A program made the position numbers and the translations under genes. This document shows, piece by piece, positions 24,440 to 35,879 of a stretch of 64,000 bases of DNA (position 1 is its first letter; each line of letters begins with the position of its first letter). The stretch comes from Panulirus ornatus (taxonomy: Eukaryota > Arthropoda > Malacostraca > Decapoda > Palinuridae): positions 6,467,297 to 6,531,296 of the forward strand of contig NC_092287.1 in NCBI RefSeq assembly GCF_036320965.1, read 5' to 3'. Under the pieces are notes generated by a model, which was not told the DNA's origin, did no database searches, and saw only the letters and a program-made list of their open reading frames with translations.

Positions 24440-25022
24440 ATGGTTGCGAGGCGTGGGCTATGGATAGAGTTGTGCGCAGGAGGATGGATGTGCTGGAAAT
24501 GAGATGTTTGAGGACAATGTGTGGTGTGAGGTGGTTTGATCAAGTGAGTAACGTAAGGGTAAGAGAGATGTGTGGAAATAAAAAGAGCGTGGTTGAGAGA
24601 GCAGAAGAGGGTGTTTTGAAGTGGTTTGGGCACATGGAGAGAATGAGTGAGGAAAGATTGACCAAGAGGATATATGTGTCGGAGGTGGAGGGAACGAGGA
24701 GAAGAGGGATACCAAATTGGAGGTGGAAAGATGGAGTGAAAAAGATTTTGTGTGATCGGGGCCTGAACATGCAGGAGGGTGAAAGGAGGGCAAGGAATAG
24801 AGTGAATTGGAACGATGTGGTATACCGGGGTTGACGTGCTGTCAGTGGATTGAATCAAGGCATGTGAAGCGTCTGGGGTAAACCATGGAAAGCTGTGTAG
24901 GTATGTATATTTGCGTGTGTGGACGTATGTATATACATGTGTATGGGGGGGGGGGGTTGGGCCATTTCTTTCGTCTGTTTCCTTGCGCTACCTCGCAAAT
25001 GCGGGAGACAGCGACAAAGTAT
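24434..25022 (+). mobile_element. RTE-like LINE copy I, C-terminal 134 codons plus short 3' UTR
   Basis: It begins directly after (TA)n (24411-24433) at [20 protein letters not shown] and runs open to the stop at 24832-24834, then the short 3' UTR and a tail ending GACAAAGTATAATAATAAT. It is head-to-head with copy H across the (TA)n, so H and I together form an inverted pair with both tails outward. Confidence 0.9.
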
Positions 25023-25032
25023 AATAATAATA

Positions 25033-25035
<3 letters not shown>

Positions 25036-25073
<38 letters not shown>

Positions 25074-25475
25074 CGTGTGTGTGTGTGTGTATGAGCGGTT
25101 GGGCCATTCTTCGTCCGTTTCCTGGCGCTACCTCGGTGATGTGGGAGACAGCAATTAAGTATAATAATAAAATAATAACAACAATGTTATTTCCTGTGTG
25201 GCAGGGTAGCGACAAGAATGGACGAAGGCAAGCAAGTATGAATATGCACAGGTGTAAATATGTATAAGTCTGTGTTTGTATAAGTATGTATATGTTGACA
25301 TGTATGTATATGTATCCATATCTGCATGTACGTGCGTTTATGTATATATGTATGTGTATATGTATATATGTGTATGTGAGTGGTTGGGTCATTCTTTGCC
25401 CGTTTCCTGGCGCCACCTTGGTGATGTGGTAGACAGCCATTAAGTATAATAATAAAATAATAATAACAATGCTTT
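25036..25475 (+). mobile_element. Two LINE-tail elements in tandem with (TG)n
   Basis: After (TA)n/(TG)n come a tail ending at about 25180 (CGCTACCTCGGTGATGTGGG, AGACAGCAATTAAGTATAAT) and a second, longer UTR plus tail at 25186-25475 (CGCCACCTTGGTGATGTGG). These tails have TGATG where LINE copies usually have TAACG, close to the tail type of the tRNA-SINE. Confidence 0.75.
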
Positions 25476-25876
25476 TGTTTTAAAGCTGCACTGTGGACAG
25501 GAAACAAAGTATATAACTATCATCAAATTAACCTCTTTTTCGCAGATATTTTTCATACCTTACTGGTTCTCCTGCCTCAGCAAGGAACAAATAAACAAAT
25601 GACTTCATTACAAATCTATTTTTTTGAAATATAACTAAAGTTTTGTGCTTGTTTATCATAACATGTGAAATTAAAGTATAGGACTGAAAAAGTTTCCAGA
25701 ACATTATGATCAATATGCTCATTCTCAGCTAATAATTTCATAGAAGTACAGAGTATGAAGTAAAGATGCAACATCCTAATAAGAAGATAAATTCTTTATG
25801 ATATCAGCTTCTTAATGTCTGTATGTTGACACTAACTGATTTTTCAAAAAACTTGAATTCTTAATTACAAACTTAC

Positions 25877-26128
25877 CATGAAATTGTCTTCTCTCTTTAG
25901 CCTTGTACTCCTGGAAATATCTATATACTTTGTCTCCATAATTTTTGTACAATTGTTTAAAACCATTTTCATCAAGCTTCAAAAGATCAGATCCTTTTAA
26001 CCCACTCAGTTTAACCAACTTCATATCTTCATACTCAAAATTGAGCTGATGACAAGCATTAAACAGAAAGTCAACAACTTCACTGGATGTCCACTCAGCA
26101 ATTGGTATACTCCCGAACTTCTCTTCCT
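25877..26128 (-). CDS. ETS factor exon 4: SAM/Pointed domain
   Basis: 252 nt, acceptor TTCTGTTTCAG before 26128, donor GTAAGT at 25876-25871, phase 1 on both sides. It encodes 84 residues. The Pointed fold pattern is visible as AEWTSSEVVDFLFNACHQL (helix 1 with conserved Trp), YEDMKLVKLSGLKGSDLLKL and the last long helix GFKQLYKNYGDKVYRYFQEY. Pointed domains mediate protein contacts or self-association and, in some family members, kinase docking. It lies N-terminal to the AT hook and ETS domain as in ELF3, ELF5 and EHF. The exon is symmetric and could be skipped in frame. Confidence 0.93.
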
Positions 26129-27743
26129 CTGAAACAGAATAAAAGAAAGATTTACTTACCAAATCATAAAATAAAAGGAAGGAATAAGCAAACCTCTGTA
26201 CTATGCTGTTGCCATGGTTCTACATAGACACACAACAAATTTGTTTTATTTGCCAAAGATTAAAACAGCTATTATACAAATGATGTCATAGAGCATGTTT
26301 CCATGGAATCAATGCCACACATGCAATAAATTGTTTGAATCACCTCAATCTGAGGACAAAATATGCTCTAGAAAAGTTTAAAAGCAAAATGCACATCTGA
26401 CTGCTAATGTCAGGTTTCTGTGGTACACCTATCATGTTTTGAACTTTATCTATCTACCTATTTAGTGCATTCATAATTACCCAAGGTTTTCTTTCTAAAG
26501 GTTCCTTCAGCACAAATGTATTACTTCTGTTACCAAGGAAAATCGACTCCTTTGGAGTGAGAAGTTCTTTGATAAGCCTACTCTTCCAAAGATGCAGTCT
26601 TGCCAATGGTGATTTTCTAATCATGGTGTACCCTCTTGCAGGTGGAGTCTGGTAACATCTATGTTTTAGAGTTACATGTGGAAACAGGATGCACTTCAGG
26701 GCATTTTTCTCTTGAGAAGTAAAAGTATCACATGAATAAATCACTGCTTCCTTCCTATAAGATTTGTCTGCTCAGCAAACAAATCCCTAACCATGCAGGT
26801 TATGTTAAAGCAGCAGTGTTCTAAACTTTTGATAAACTTTTAATCGAGGAGATAAGAACTAATGCCCAGAGCCAGTGTTGCCATTGTGACTATTCCCTAA
26901 AATATGCTTATGGTTTGGAATTCTTAGTGTATTTAATCCTTCTAACCAGCTCATTCAAATGGGAGATGAATCAAAAAGGGTTCATTCCTTATTTCCAAAA
27001 ATACTTATTAAATCATTTGACATGTATGACTGTTTACTATCGATGATGTCACTTTTTAATACCTTTGACAGGACTGTGGTACTTAATGAAAGTAACTCTG
27101 GAGTGTGTTAGATGCTATTTCAAGGGAGTTCTCTGTGTAACCAAATGCCATGGGTCAGTTTCCTTGATAATTCATATCATTTGTTTAGCAAATGTCCTTC
27201 AATACTCGCTAAACAAATAACCTTTGAGGGGAAGAGTTTCCATTGCACTATACTCAATCTCTTCCACAAACTAATGTGATTGATCCTTAAAGCAGAGGTG
27301 GAGCATGTGACTCACCTATATGAGAAGAAACAAAACAAACTACTGGATCTGTTTTTTCATATTTTGTAAATATGTTTTTGAGGTAGCGTATATCAGCTGC
27401 TGGACCATTATATAAAACTTACGATAAATTTTTTTGCAAAAATATCTACATATACAGGTGAGACTTGAAAATTTGAATTTCTAAACCTGAAAACTCTCAA
27501 AATCCTAAGTACAAAGTATTGAAGATGACCACCAACTTGGATCATGATTTAAAAGCAGTGGTAGTTTTACATCATGCACAGCTAAATCATACACCATTGT
27601 TCTCACTGCCAGACCAAGGTAGTAAATCTACAATCTTTTTTCTATTATCTACATAATATTTTCTTTAGTTCTGCTTTCACATAATGGCAAGGGTCTTTTC
27701 CTTTCTGGCTCAGTCATCTGTTCCTGATGCCACCATGCTCATG
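26129..27743. other. Intron 3 (exon 3 to exon 4), unique part
   Basis: No family repeats. A 96-codon minus-strand open frame at 26744-26454 has no recognised domain and no evidence of splicing. Nothing else is supported. Confidence 0.45.
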
Positions 27744-30238
27744 CAGGAAATGGTAAATATGCATGAAAAAGATTCATACTCGTTAACCATTTCCCATGTT
27801 CATGAGGCAGAAGAGACAAAGAAACTACTTCATTCACTCACATCCACTCTCTTGCTGTCATGTGTATGTACCATCCTAACAGATATCCCTGTCAGGATAT
27901 TCAAATCCAAGGAGATATCTTTTTCTTGCAAGCCTATCAACAACTACATAATCCAATAATGCCTGCTTATCATCTAACCTACTCATTGATGTATAGTTGC
28001 ATATGTCCCTCTTTTAAACCAGGTGTTCCCATTAAACAGCACTCTTTTAGAACAAAACTCCACTACCTGTTCACTTTTTCATTCATATCACTGAATACCC
28101 TATGCCTCTAATCATACCCTCTAGTGCCACATATCCCATTCTCACATTAAAAGCACCCATCACTAATACCTGATTTCTGCATCAAAACTGCTGACATGCT
28201 CACTAAGCTCCTCCCAAAACAGGAAATGGTAAATATGCATGAAAAAGATTCATACTCGTTAACCATTTCCCATGTTCATGAGGCAGAGGAGACAAAGAAA
28301 CTGCTTCATTCACTCACATCCACTCTCTTGCTGTCATGTGTATGTACCACCCTAATAGATACCCCTGTCAGGATTTTCAAATCCAAGGAGATATCTTTTT
28401 CTTGCAAGCCTATCAACAACTACATAATCCAATAATGCCTGCTTATCATCTAACCTACTCATTGATGTATAGTTGCAGATGTCCCTCTTTTAAACCAGGT
28501 ATTCCCATTAAACAGCACTCTTTTAGAACAGAATTCCATTACCTGTTCACTTTTTCATTCATAACACTGAATACCCTATGCCCCTAATCATACCCTCTAG
28601 TGCCACATAACCCATTCTCACATTAAAAGCACCCATCACTAATACCTGATTTCTGCATCAAAACTGCTGACATGCTCATTAACCTCCTCCCAAAACAGGA
28701 AATGGTAAATATGCATGAAAAAGATTCATACTCGTTAACCAATTCCCATGTTCATGAGGCAGAAGAGACAAAGAAACTGCTTCATTCACTCACATCCACT
28801 CTCTTGCTGTCATGTGTATGTACCATCCTAACAGATATCCCTGTCAGGATATTCAAATCCAAGGAGATATCTTTTTCTTGCAAGCCTATCAACAACTACA
28901 TAATCCAATAATGCCTGCTTATCATCTAACCTACTCATTGGTGTATAGTTGCAGATGTCCCTCTTTTAAACCAGGTATTCCCATTAAACAGCACTCTTTT
29001 AGAACAGAACTCCATTACCTGTTCACTTTTTCATTCATAACACTGAATACCCTATGCCCCTAATCATACCCTCTAGTGCCACATAACCCATTCTCACATT
29101 AAAAGCACCCATCACTAATACCTGACTTATGCATCAAAACTGCTGACATGCTCACTAAGCTCCTCCCAAAACAGGAAATGGTAAATATGCATGAAAAAGA
29201 TTCATACTCGTTAACCATTTCCCATGTTCATGAGGCAGAAGAGACAAAGAAACTGCTTCATTCACTCACATCCACTCTCTTGCTGTCATGTGTAAGTACC
29301 ATCCTAACAGATACCCCTGTCAGGGTATTCAAATCCAAGGAGATATCTTTTTTTTGCAAGCCTATCAACAACTACATAATCCAATAATGCCTGCTTATCA
29401 TCTAACCTACTAATTGATGTATAGTTGCAGATGTCCCTCTTTTAAACCAGGTATTCCCATTAAACAGCACTCTTTTAGAACAGAACTCCATTACCTGTTC
29501 ACTTTTTCATTCATAACACTGAATACCCTATGCCCCTAATCATACCCTCTAGTGCCACATAACCCATTCTCACATTAAAAGCACCCATCACTAATACCTG
29601 ATTTCTGCATCAAAACTGCTGACATGCTCACTAAGCTCCTCCCAAAACAGGAAATGGTAAATATGCATGAAAAAGATTCATACTCGTTAACCATTTCCCA
29701 TGTTCATGAGGCAGAGGAGACAAAGAAACTGCTTCATTCACTCACATCCACTCTCTTGCTGTCATGTGCATGTACCATCCTATCAGATACCCCTGTCAGG
29801 ATATTCAAATCCAAGGAGATATCTTCTTGCAAGCCTAAGAAACTGCTTCATTCACTCACATCCACTCTCTTGCTGTCATGTGCATGTACCATCCTAACAG
29901 ATACCCCTGTCAGGATATTCATATCCAAGGAGATATCTTTTTCTTGCAAGCCTATCAACAACTACATAATCCAATAATGCCTGCTTATCATCTAACCTAC
30001 TCATTGATGTATAGTTGCAGATGTCCCTCTTTTAAACCAGGTATTCCCATTAAACAGCACTCTTTTAGAACAGAACTCCATTACCTGTTCACTTTTTCAT
30101 TCATAACACTGAATACCCTATGCCCCTAATCATACCCTCTAGTGCCACATTACCCATTCTCACATTAAAAGCACCCATCACTAATACCTGATTTCTGCAT
30201 CAAAACTGCTGACATTCTCACTAAGTTCCTCCCAAAAC
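27744..30238 (-). repeat. 476-bp tandem array, five units, derived from a LINE
   Basis: CAGGAAATGGTAAATATGC recurs at 27744, 28220, 28696, 29172 and 29648, exactly 476 bp apart. Units differ by scattered substitutions. Read on the minus strand, each unit matches the LINE endonuclease region (TTTTGGGAGGAGCTTAGTGA, GGGAATACCTGGTTTAAAA, TTATTGGATTATGTAGTTGT; compare 11168-11450), then a 3'-UTR-like part (CATGACAGCAAGAGAGTGG) and a tail-like end (CATGGGAAATGGTTAACG). The last unit contains an extra internal 114-bp duplication (29723/29837). Plus-strand open frames of about 80 codons are by-products. Confidence 0.88.
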
Positions 30239-30545
30239 ACTGACCTTACTTCCTCATTCCTCGCTTGTCTAAATGCTTAAATACTGGTAATAACCCATCT
30301 ATTGTAATTCACTTTCACCTTTAGTTACATGTGTCTGAGGCTCACTTCCTTACACTCTTTCAAACATTTCCCCAACTCCTTCAGTAGAAATGCTACTCTT
30401 TCCTTGGCTCTTGCCCTCACTCTGACCGCTTTACCCCTAAGACATTCTCAGCCATTCTTCTCCCTTACCTTTGAGCTATGTTTCACTCAGATCTAGAAAA
30501 TCCCAGTTCCTTTCCTCAAACACACTACCTGTCTCTTCCTGAACT
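30239..30545 (-). pseudogene. LINE endonuclease 5' fragment, decayed, continuous with the array
   Basis: Minus strand matches 10880-11165: GTGTTTGAGGAAAGGAACTG, GAGTGAAACATAGCTCAAAG and AAGAGCCAAGGAAAGAGTAG. It sits in the position expected upstream of the array units, so fragment and array derive from one old insertion. Confidence 0.75.
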
Positions 30546-30717
30546 TTCAAGGAAGAAGAGCATTCCATATTTGGTTCCTTCTCCTGATCCACCATAATAA
30601 AACTGAAACACAAGAAAGAAGGGTATCCCACCTGTCTTAGTCACCCTCTACAACTAAATGAGGAGACTTGGGAAGTTTTTGCTATCTACCAATAAGAAGA
30701 TTTTTTTTTTTTTTTTT

Positions 30718-32062
30718 TTATGCTTTGTCGCTGTCTCCCGCGTTTGCGAGGTAGCGCAAGGAAACAGACGAAAGAAATGGCCCAACCCCCCCCCCCATAC
30801 ACATGTATATACATACGTCCACACACGCAAATATACATACCTACACAGCTTTCCATGGTTTACCCCAGACGCTTCACATGCCTTGATTCAATCCACTGAC
30901 AGCACGTCAACCCCGGTATACCACATCGCTCCAATTCACTCTATTCCTTGCCCTCCTTTCACCCTCCTGCATGTTCAGGCCCCGATCACACAAAATCTTT
31001 TTCACTCCATCTTTCCACCTCCAATTTGGTCTCCCTCTTCTCCTTGCTCCCTCCACCTCCGACACATATATCCTCTTGGTCAATCTTTCCTCACTCATCC
31101 TCTCCATGTGCCCAAACCACTTCAAAACACCCTCTTCTGCTCTCTCAACCACGCTCTTTTTATTTCCACACATCTCTCTTACCCTTACGTTACTCACTCG
31201 ATCAAACCACCTCACACCACACATTGTCCTCAAACATCTCATTTCCAGCACATCCATCCTCCTGCGCACAACTCTATCCATAGCCCACGCCTTGCAACCA
31301 TACAACATTGTTGGAACCACTATTCCTTCAAACATACCCATTTTTGCTTTCCGAGATAATGTTCTCGACTTCCACACATTCTTCAAGGCCCCCAGAATTT
31401 TCGCCCCCTCCCCCACCCTATGATCCACTTCCGCTTCCATGGTTCCATCCGCTGCCAGATCCACTCCCAGATATCTAAAACACTTCACTTCCTCCAGTTT
31501 TTCTCCATTCAAACTCACCTCCCAATTGACTTGACCCTCATCCCTACTGTACCTAATAACCTTGCTCTTATTCACATTTACTCTTAACTTTCTTCTTCCA
31601 CACACTTTACCAAACTCAGTCACCAGCTTCTGCAGTTTCTCACATGAATCAGCCACCAGCGCTGTATCATCAGCGAACAACAACTGACTCACTTCCCAAG
31701 CTCTCTCATCCCCAACAGACTTCATACTTGCCCCTCTTTCCAAAACTCTTGCATTTACCTCCCTAACAACCCCATCCATAAACAAATTAAACAACCATGG
31801 AGACATCACACACCCCTGCCGCAAACCTACATTCACTGAGAACCAATCACTTTCCTCTCTTCCTACACGTACACATGCCTTACATCCTCGATAAAAACTT
31901 TTCACTGCTTCTAACAACTTTCCTCCCACACCATATATTCTTAATACCTTCCACAGAGCATCTCTATCAACTCTATCATATGCCTTCTCCAGATCCATAA
32001 ATGCTACATACAAATCCATTTGCTTTTCTAAGTATTTCTCACATACATTCTTCAAAGCAAAG
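30718..32062 (-). mobile_element. RTE-like LINE copy K, young subfamily, 382-codon open RT segment
   Basis: The minus-strand frame 32055-30907 is open: [73 protein letters not shown] and [12 protein letters not shown] short 3' UTR and tail follow at 30718-30860, preceded on the plus strand by a T run (30703-30719), which is its poly(A) end. The 5' end is truncated at 32062 inside single-copy DNA. It is the clearest recent insertion here, together with G. Confidence 0.93.
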
Positions 32063-32317
32063 AAGAAATTTATGAAGACAATATATACGTACAGCGATGT
32101 AATGCTTACACACAGAGAAAAAAGAAAGAAAATAGTTTAGCAAGGATGATGAATATGAAAAAAATCATATTGATCAAGAATACGTAAATGAATACAGAGA
32201 AAAGCTGGTAAATATATAAAAGAAAAATGTGGAGAAACAATCAATGAATCATATGAAAGACAAACCAGTAATACAGATCAAAGTGAAAATCAGACAAGGT
32301 AATAAAACATGCAGATA
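32063..32317. other. AT-rich intron sequence
   Basis: Nothing supported. Confidence 0.4.
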
Positions 32318-32682
32318 CTATTTTCAATGTTTCCTATTCAGACTGTTGAATTTGTCACATTACATTGGTATTAGGTGTTTAAATTTACTCCTCTCCCTTT
32401 CCTTACACCCATGATTGTTTGTAGAGTAAAAACAAATTTCATTTAGGCTAGGCTTTGTGGGAGCCTGAACCTGCATTCATTTCTCCATTTGCATATTTGG
32501 ATTTTGTCATATTTATAGCATATTTCTCAATGTGCATAATCACATGTCTCTTTATAATGACATTCTCTGGGATCCAAAATTCCAAAAATGAGAGCTTTCA
32601 TACACATTATTTTAAGGAGAATATTCATGTTTGTCAAAGCACTTGCATTTGCCTCATTTTCAAAGTTTTTTCATTATCATAC
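32318..32682. repeat. Left arm of a 3.5-kb inverted repeat
   Basis: Reverse complement of 35441-35802 with moderate divergence. Matching phrases include TTTCCTATTCAG.CTGTTGAA, TTGGTATTAGGTGTTTA, CACCCATGATTGTT, TTTATAGCATATTTCT, GAGAATATTCATGTTTGTCA and AGCACTTGCA. No coding content is seen and the family is not recognised. Confidence 0.8.
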
Positions 32683-32689
32683 TAGACTG

Positions 32690-34334
32690 CTACCTCGTTG
32701 ACGAGGGAAATGGTGATCAAGTATAATAATAATAATGACAATAATAATTGAAAAGAGGGGCAAGTATGCAAACTGTTGTGGATGAGAGGGCTTGAGAAGT
32801 GAGTCAGTTGTTGTTCGCTGATGATACAGCACTGGTGGATGATTCGGGTGAGAAATTGCAGAAGCTGGTGACTGAGTTTGGTAAGTGTGTGAAAGGAGAA
32901 AGCTGAGAGTAAATGTGAATAAGAGCAAGGTTATTAGGTACTGTAGGGTTGAGGGACAAGTCAATTGGGAGGTACGTTTGAATAGAGAAAAACTGAAGTG
33001 AAGTGTTTTAGATATCTGGGAGTGGATATGGCAGTGGATGGAACCATGCAAACGGAAGTGAATCACAGGTCGGGGGAGGGGGCAAAAGTTCTGGGAGTGT
33101 TGAAAAATGTGTGGAAGGCAAGGACATTATCTCGGAGAGCTAAAATGGGTTTGTTTGAAGGAATAGTGGTTCCAACAATATTATATGGTTGCGAGGCGTG
33201 TGAAAGAAGAAAGCTGAGAGTAAATGTGAATAAGAGCAAGGTTATTAGGTACAGTAGGGTTGAGGGACAAGTCAACTGGGAGGTGAGTTTGAATGGAGAA
33301 AAACTGAAGTGAAGTGTTTTAGATATCTGGGAGTGGATTTGGCAGCGGATGGAACCATGGAAATGGAAGTGAGTCACAGGGTGGGGGAGGGGGCAAAAGT
33401 TCTGGGAGTGTTGAAAAATGTGTGGAAGGAGAGAACATTATCTCGGAAAGCAAAAATGGGTATGTTTGAAGGAATAGTGGTTTCAACAATGATATATGGT
33501 TGCAAGGCATAGGCTATAGATAGAGTTGTGTGGAGGAGGGTGGATGTGTTGGAAATGAGATGTTTAAGGACAATATGTGGTGTGCGGTGGTTTGATTGAG
33601 TAAGTAATGAAAGGGTAAGAGAGGTGTGTGGTAATAAAAAGAGTGTGGGTGAGAGAGTAGATGAGGGTGTTTTGAAATGGTTTGGTCATATGGAGAGAAT
33701 GAGCGAGGAGAGATTAACAAAGAGGATATATGTGTCAGAGGTGGAGGGAACGAGGAGACGTGGGAGACCAATTTGGAGGTGGAAAGATGGAGTGAAAAAG
33801 ATTTTGAGCGATCGGAGCCTGAACATGCAGGAGAGTGAAAGGCATGCAAGGAATACAGACAATTGGAACAATGTGGTATACTGGGGTCAACGTGCTATCA
33901 ATGGATTGAACCAGAGCATATGAAGTGTCTGGGGTAAACCATGGAAAGTTTTGTGGAACCTGGATGTGGAAAGGGAGCTGTGCTTTTGGTGCATTATACA
34001 TGACAGCTAGAGACTGAGTGTGAACGAATGTGGCCTTTGTTGTCTTTTCCTAGTGCAACCTCGTGTGAATGCAGGGGGGGGAGTGGGTTGTCTTTCCATG
34101 TGTGGCGGGGTGCGATGGGAATGACTAAAGGCAGCAAGCATGAACTACGTACATGTGTATATATGTATATGTCTGTGTATGTCTATGTATGTATACATTG
34201 AAATGTATAGGTATGTATATGTGTGTGTGTGTGGACGTGTATGTATATACATGTGTATGTGGGTGGGTTGGGCCATTCTTTCATCTGTTTCCTTGCGCTA
34301 CCTCACAAACGCGGGAGACAGCGACAAAGTATAA
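32690..34334 (+). mobile_element. RTE-like LINE copy L with a 311-bp internal tandem duplication
   Basis: A tail fragment and AAT repeats (32690-32750) precede RT remnants from KRGASMQTV (32752) through [16 protein letters not shown]. The segment AAGCTGAGAGTAAATGTG to TATATGGTTGCGAGGCGTG is present twice (starting about 32900 and 33211). Both copies have the same deletion in AAACTGAAGTGAAGTG. The C-terminal block follows (VEGTRRRGRPIWRWKDGV), then long-form 3' UTR and a tail at 34265-34334. The ERAWEV tryptophan is a TGA stop, as in copy H. Confidence 0.87.
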
Positions 34335-34405
34335 TAAATATAAATAAAATAATAATAATAATAATAATAATAATGATAATAATAATAATAATAATAACAA
34401 TAATA
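34335..34405. repeat. (AAT)n microsatellite at a LINE 3' end
   Basis: ATAATAATAAT repeats continue the tail of copy L. RTE-type elements commonly end in short simple repeats. Confidence 0.85.
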
Positions 34406-35095
34406 TCAAAAAGAGCGTGGTTGAGAGAGCAGAAGAGGGTGTAGTGAAATGGTTTGGTCACATGGAGAGAATGAGTGAGGAAAGATTGACAAAGAGGATA
34501 TATGTGTCAGAGGTGGAGGGAACGAGAAGTGGGAGACCAAATTGGAGGTGGAAGGATGGAGTGAAAAAGATTTTGAGTGATCGGGGCCTGAACATACAGG
34601 AGGGTGAAAGGCGTGCAAGGAATAGAGTGAATTGGAATACTGTGGTATACTGGGTTCAATAAGCTGTTAATGGATTGAACTAGGGCATGTGAAGCATCTG
34701 GGGTAAACCATGGAAAGTTTTGTGGGGCCTGGATGTGGAAAGGGAGCTAAGGTTTCAGTGCATTACACAAGACAGCTGGAGACTGAGAGTGAACGAATGT
34801 GGCCTTTGTTGTCTATCCTGGTGCTACCTCGCGCGTGTGCAGGGGGAGGGTGGTACCATATCCTGTGTGGCGGGGTGGCGATGGGAATGGATGAAGGCAT
34901 CATGTATGAATATGTACATGTGTATATATGTATATGTCTGTGTATGTATATGTATACGTTGAAATGTATACATATGTATATGTGCGCATGTGGGCATGTA
35001 TGTATATATATGTGGGTGGGTTGGGCCATTCTTTCGTCTTTCCTTATGCTACCTCACTAACGCGGGAGACAGCGACAAAGTACAATAAAATAAAT
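34406..35095 (+). mobile_element. RTE-like LINE copy M, C-terminus plus long 3' UTR
   Basis: It begins AAAAAGAGCGTGGTTGAGAG and encodes [19 protein letters not shown] and [20 protein letters not shown], ending NRVNWNTVVYWVQ. The long-form 3' UTR and a tail ending GCGACAAAGTACAATAAAAT follow. Confidence 0.87.
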
Positions 35096-35121
35096 ATATG
35101 AAAATAACAATAATAATAATC

Positions 35122-35193
35122 ATCCCCGGGGATAGGGGAAAAAGAACGCTTCCCATATATTCCCTCTGTATCGTAGAAGGCGACTAAAAGGGG

Positions 35194-35259
<66 letters not shown>

Positions 35260-35440
35260 GGTGGGTGCAGGGGGGTTTTGAAATCCTCCCCTCCAGTTTT
35301 TACTTTACCAAAATAGGGAACAGAGAAGGGGGCCAAGTGAGGATTTTCTCTCTAAGGCTAAGTCCTCTGTTCTTAACGCTACTTCGCTAACACAGGAAAT
35401 GGCGAATATGTATGAAAAAAATAATAATAATAATAACGAT
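35122..35440 (+). mobile_element. S2 repeat with (TG)n inside
   Basis: S2 begins CATCCCCGGGGATAGGGG. At 35198-35256 about 58 bp of TG repeats sit where other copies have the GGAGCGGGTGGCTGG region. It ends CTTCGCTAACACAGGAAATG, GCGAATATGTATGAAAAAA, then AAT repeats. Confidence 0.8.
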
Positions 35441-35802
35441 AATAAAAACTATTTGAAAATGTGGCAGGTGCAAGTGCTATGACAAACATGAATATTCTCC
35501 CTAAATAAATGTGTAAGGAAGCACTCATTTTTTTGAACTTTGGATATCAGAGGATGTTATCATAAAGAGATGTGTGATTAAACATATCAAGAAATATGCT
35601 ATAAATATGACAAAAAAAAATCAAAATAAGCAAAAGGAGAAAAGAATGCAGGTTCAGGCTTCAACAAGACCTAGCCTAAATGACATCTGATTTTACTCTA
35701 TGAACAATCATGGGTGTAAAAAAGAGATGTGTAAATCTAAACACCTAATACCAATGCAAAATAAAATTCAACAGCCTGAATAGGAAACAGTGAAAATGCA
35801 AG
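35441..35802. repeat. Right arm of the 3.5-kb inverted repeat
   Basis: Partner of 32318-32682. The inner end abuts the AAT-rich end of S2. The outer end fades near 35800. Confidence 0.8.
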
Positions 35803-35879
35803 AAGGAAAGGAAATGACAATTCAGAATAGGAAAAAAGTAAAAATACAAGAAGAAAATGACATTTACCATACATATGAA

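Noticed and set aside
26454..26744. 96-codon minus-strand frame just upstream of the Pointed exon, considered as an extra exon
   Set aside because: The exon 3 to exon 4 junction is already in phase, and I found no acceptor/donor pair around this frame that keeps the frame.
27684..30129. Repeated plus-strand frames of about 80 codons (HEKDSYSLTISHVHEAEETK type) that look like a tandem gene family
   Set aside because: They are the reverse strand of a LINE-derived 476-bp repeat, have no codon-level conservation signal beyond the DNA repeat, and are repeated in two frames.
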